The translations under genes were made by a program, and so were the position numbers. A stretch of DNA of 64,000 nt from Streptomonospora nanhaiensis (GTDB lineage Bacteria; Actinomycetota; Actinomycetes; Streptosporangiales; Streptosporangiaceae). Position 1 is the first letter of the stretch; every line of letters starts with the position of its first letter. Positions 61,631 through 64,000 of the stretch are shown here, piece by piece. Below the pieces are notes generated by a model. It worked only from the letters and a program-made list of their open reading frames with translations. It made no database searches and was not told the DNA's origin. The stretch covers positions 5,332,001 through 5,396,000 of the forward strand of contig NZ_CP113264.1 in NCBI RefSeq assembly GCF_026642255.1, written 5' to 3'.

Positions 61631-64000
61631 CTAGGAAGCGCCCTCCGGGGCGGCCCCGGGGCGGGACGGGCGCCGGTCGATCCCCCGGGCGAGGACCTCT
61701 GCCAGGTGCAGGGCCCTGCGCCCCGTTCCCTGCGCGATCTGGGTGCGGCAGCTGTAGCCGTCGGCGAGCACCAGCGTCTCCGGGGCGGCCTCCCGCACCC
61801 GGGGCAGCAGCTCGCGCTCCCCGATGGCCCTGGAGACCTCGTAGCGGCCCTCCGTGAACCCGAAGTCCCCCGCGAGCCCGCAGCAGCCCGAGTCCAGGAC
61901 CTCCCCGTCGATCCCGGCCCTGGCGATGAGCGCGCGGTCGGCGTCGAACCCGATGACCGCGTGCTGGTGGCAGTGCACCTGGGCCAGCGCGGAGGCCGGC
62001 ACCCGGGGCGGCTGCCAGTCCGGCGCGTACTCCTCCAGGAAGCCCGCCAGGGTGTGCACGGACGCGGCCACCCGCTCGCTCTCCGGGCCCGGCAGCAGCT
62101 CCAGCAGGTCGTGGCGGAGCGCCGCGGTGCAGCTGGGCTCCAGCCCCACCACCGGCAGCCCCTCCTCGACCAGCGGGGCCAGGGCGCGCACCGCGCGGCG
62201 CATGACGGCGCGCGCCACGTCGAGCTGCCCCGTGGACACCCATGTCAGGCCGCAGCACACCTGTCCCCGGGGCAGGACGACGGTGAACCCGGCGTCCTCC
62301 AGGACCCGCACGGCGGCGGCGGGCACGCCCGGGTTCATGTGGTTGCCGAAGGTGTCCGGCCACAGGACCACCCTCGGCCCCCCGCGGCGCGCCTCCCCCC
62401 GGGCGGCCCGGCGGCGGAAGGCGCGGGTGAAGGTGGTGCGGGCGAACGACGGCAGGTCGCGCTCGGCCGCCACGCCGGCGACCCTCTTCGCCAGGCGGGA
62501 GACCCCCGGCAGCCGGGTGGCACGGTCGGCCTCGGCCGGGGCCAGGGCCGCCATCCTCGCCCAGAGCGGCAGCCAGCCCATCGAGTAGTGGGCGGCCGGG
62601 CGCACCCGGTTGCGGTAGTGCTGGTGAAGGAACTCGGCCTTGTAGCTCGCCATGTCCACGTTGACGGGGCAGTCGCTCAGGCACCCCTTGCAGGACAGGC
62701 ACAGGTCGAGGCTCTCGCGCACCTCCTCCGAGCGCCACCCGTCCGTGACGACCTCGCCCCTGGCCATCTCGAACAGCAGGTGGGCGCGGCCCCGTGTGGA
62801 GTGCTTCTCCTCCTGGGTGACCTGGTAGCTGGGGCACATGACGCCCGGTCCGGACTGGCGGCGGCACTTGCCGATCCCGGAGCAGCGGCGCAGCGCGCCG
62901 GCGGGGTCGCCGCCGTCGTCGCCGTAGGCCAGGGTCGCCCGCGACAGGAGCGGCAGCGGTGTCGCGTCCCGTCCCGGGGACGCCTGCCGGGACGGGACGG
63001 TGTCGGCGGCCACCCGGATGTCGGCGTCGAGTGGGAGGGGGTCGACGATGATGCCGGGGTTCATGAGGCCGGCGGGGTCCCAGACGCGCTTGAACTCCCC
63101 GAAGGCGCGGATCAGCCCCTCGGGGTACATGCGGGCCAGGAGTTCGGACCGGGCCTGGCCGTCGCCGTGCTCGCCGGACAGGGACCCGCCGTGCCGGACC
63201 ACCGTGTCGGCGGCCTCCTCCATGAAAGCCCGGTACTCCTGTCGGCCGCGCTCGTGGGTGAGCTCGAAGTCGATGCGCACGTGGAGGCAGCCGTCGCCGA
63301 AGTGCCCGTAGACCACCCCGAACCGGCCGTGGCGCTCCATGAGGGCGTCGAAGTCGCGCAGGTAGGCGCCGAGGTTCTCCGGCGGGACCGCCGCGTCCTC
63401 CCAGCCCGACCAGGCGTCCGCCCCGGCGGGGGTGCGCTGGGTGAGCCCGGCGCCCTCTTCGCGGATGCGCCAGAGCGCCCTCTGGTGGGCCGGGTCGGAG
63501 ACGACGCCGGCGTCCTGGGGGCGGGAGGCCCGGGGAAGGCCGGCGAGCATGCGGTCGGCGGCCTCGGCCGCTCCGCCGGGGTCCGGCCCGGCGATCTCCA
63601 CCAGGAGCCAGGCGCCGCCCTCGGGGAGGGGAACCCGGGCGCGGGAGCCGTGCAGGTCCAGGGCCGCGACCATGCGGTCGTTGATGCCCTCGACGGTGAG
63701 CGGGGCGTGGCCGAGGAGGTCGGGGACCGCGTCGGCGGCCGAGGCGGCGTCCGGGTAGCCGAGGACCGCCAGGGCCCGGGCGGGCGGCGACTCGACGAGG
63801 CGGACCGTGGCGCCGAGGACGAACGCGCAGGTGCCCTCGGTGCCGACGAGCGCGGCGGCGACGTTGCGGCCCTTCTCCGGGAGCAGCCGGTCCAGGGCGT
63901 AGCCGGAGACGCGGCGCCGGAACTCGGGCATGGCGGTGCGCAGCTCGGCCCGGTGCGCGTCGACGAGGCGGGCCAGTGCGGTGTGGATCTCCCCCTCTCG
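61631..64000 (-). CDS. FAD-linked oxidase / Fe-S oxidoreductase (D-lactate or D-2-hydroxyacid dehydrogenase-like), N-terminus outside the window
   Basis: At least 789 codons of a fused flavin/iron-sulfur dehydrogenase. The frame stays open to the right edge, so the FAD-binding N-terminus is missing. Visible are the FAD_oxidase_C part (GTEGTCAFVLGATVRLV, VVYGHFGDGCLHVRID, SGEHGDGQAR, FGEFKRVWDPAGLMNPG), then two Fe-S motifs (CSGIGKCRR with CPSYQVT, and CLSCKGCLSDCPVNVDM), and two CCG-type domains (QVCCGLTWV and SGCCGLAGDFGF). This is the YdiJ/Dld-II layout for D-2-hydroxyacid oxidation feeding the respiratory chain. It ends at TAG (61631-61633), directly after the repeat element. Confidence 0.9.
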   Translation of the reverse strand, partial: REGEIHTALARLVDAHRAELRTAMPEFRRRVSGYALDRLLPEKGRNVAAALVGTEGTCAFVLGATVRLVESPPARALAVLGYPDAASAADAVPDLLGHAPLTVEGINDRMVAALDLHGSRARVPLPEGGAWLLVEIAGPDPGGAAEAADRMLAGLPRASRPQDAGVVSDPAHQRALWRIREEGAGLTQRTPAGADAWSGWEDAAVPPENLGAYLRDFDALMERHGRFGVVYGHFGDGCLHVRIDFELTHERGRQEYRAFMEEAADTVVRHGGSLSGEHGDGQARSELLARMYPEGLIRAFGEFKRVWDPAGLMNPGIIVDPLPLDADIRVAADTVPSRQASPGRDATPLPLLSRATLAYGDDGGDPAGALRRCSGIGKCRRQSGPGVMCPSYQVTQEEKHSTRGRAHLLFEMARGEVVTDGWRSEEVRESLDLCLSCKGCLSDCPVNVDMASYKAEFLHQHYRNRVRPAAHYSMGWLPLWARMAALAPAEADRATRLPGVSRLAKRVAGVAAERDLPSFARTTFTRAFRRRAARGEARRGGPRVVLWPDTFGNHMNPGVPAAAVRVLEDAGFTVVLPRGQVCCGLTWVSTGQLDVARAVMRRAVRALAPLVEEGLPVVGLEPSCTAALRHDLLELLPGPESERVAASVHTLAGFLEEYAPDWQPPRVPASALAQVHCHQHAVIGFDADRALIARAGIDGEVLDSGCCGLAGDFGFTEGRYEVSRAIGERELLPRVREAAPETLVLADGYSCRTQIAQGTGRRALHLAEVLARGIDRRPSRPGAAPEGAS

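Overview
The window is a very GC-rich (about 70-75% by eye), gene-dense piece of an actinomycete chromosome. A Nocardiopsis-like or other Nocardiopsaceae/Streptomyces-type organism is inferred. The support is a phosphatidylinositol-mannoside operon, a conservon (cvnABCD), a CebR-type cellulo-oligosaccharide operator, a SAV2177-type methyltransferase, a PAC2 protein, and frequent GTG/TTG starts. There is no phage, transposase gene or CRISPR array. Both ends cut genes: pimA on the left and a FAD/Fe-S oxidoreductase on the right.

Layout. 1-3012 (minus): HIT protein, pgsA, patA and pimA, the phosphatidylinositol mannoside pathway, preceded by a DUF885 metallopeptidase-like gene. 5048-10217 (minus): conservon cvnA-B-C-D closed by a strong terminator. 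10680-11969: secreted coiled-coil M15 peptidase. 11994-15678: a degenerate FAH-like protein, a small DnaJ-type zinc-finger protein, a LacI/CebR regulator and a GH1 beta-glucosidase with a perfect CebR-type operator. 15824-18511: metNIQ methionine importer. 19199-21717: a second coiled-coil M15-like protein and a membrane-anchored secreted protein. 21892-24183: metE under a cobalamin riboswitch. 24757-28100: two tandem NodB deacetylases separated by a 36-bp perfect palindrome.

28201-32336: pyrD, a PAC2 protein and an ABC-class ATPase. 32432-34336: TetR/MFS pair, the TetR apparently starting at CTG, with a candidate operator. 34542-37693: a GT1-type glycosyltransferase, a small unknown and PhzF. 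37854-39511: an Lrp regulator divergent from an orphan, degenerate E1-alpha gene, with a near-perfect inverted repeat at the E1 start. 39885-40754: a double-psi-barrel-like protein with a C-terminal membrane anchor and no signal peptide. 41453-44587: kynurenine genes kynA-kynU divergent from an Lrp regulator and DUF4031. 44637-50143: HD protein, MFS, VOC, DeoR, a GDPD-fold pseudoenzyme and a TetR. 50153-52132: secreted SGNH hydrolase.

52992-64000: a CAU tRNA, mdh, a Ski2-like DUF3516 helicase, a split RibD-like deaminase/reductase pair, a SAV2177-type methyltransferase, duplicated tRNA-Asn genes, two small conserved actinobacterial genes and the start-less FAD/Fe-S oxidoreductase. Two copies of a small inverted-repeat element (37709 and 61451) differ by an exact deletion between 7-bp repeats.

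The recurring theme is envelope biology (PIM lipids, two M15-type hydrolases, two deacetylases, a DPBB protein, an SGNH hydrolase), alongside methionine supply and tryptophan breakdown. No complete new multi-gene system is proven. The most unusual items are the pseudo-E1-alpha with its own regulator, the N-out DPBB protein, the GDPD pseudoenzyme, the palindrome-separated deacetylase pair and the small repeat family.
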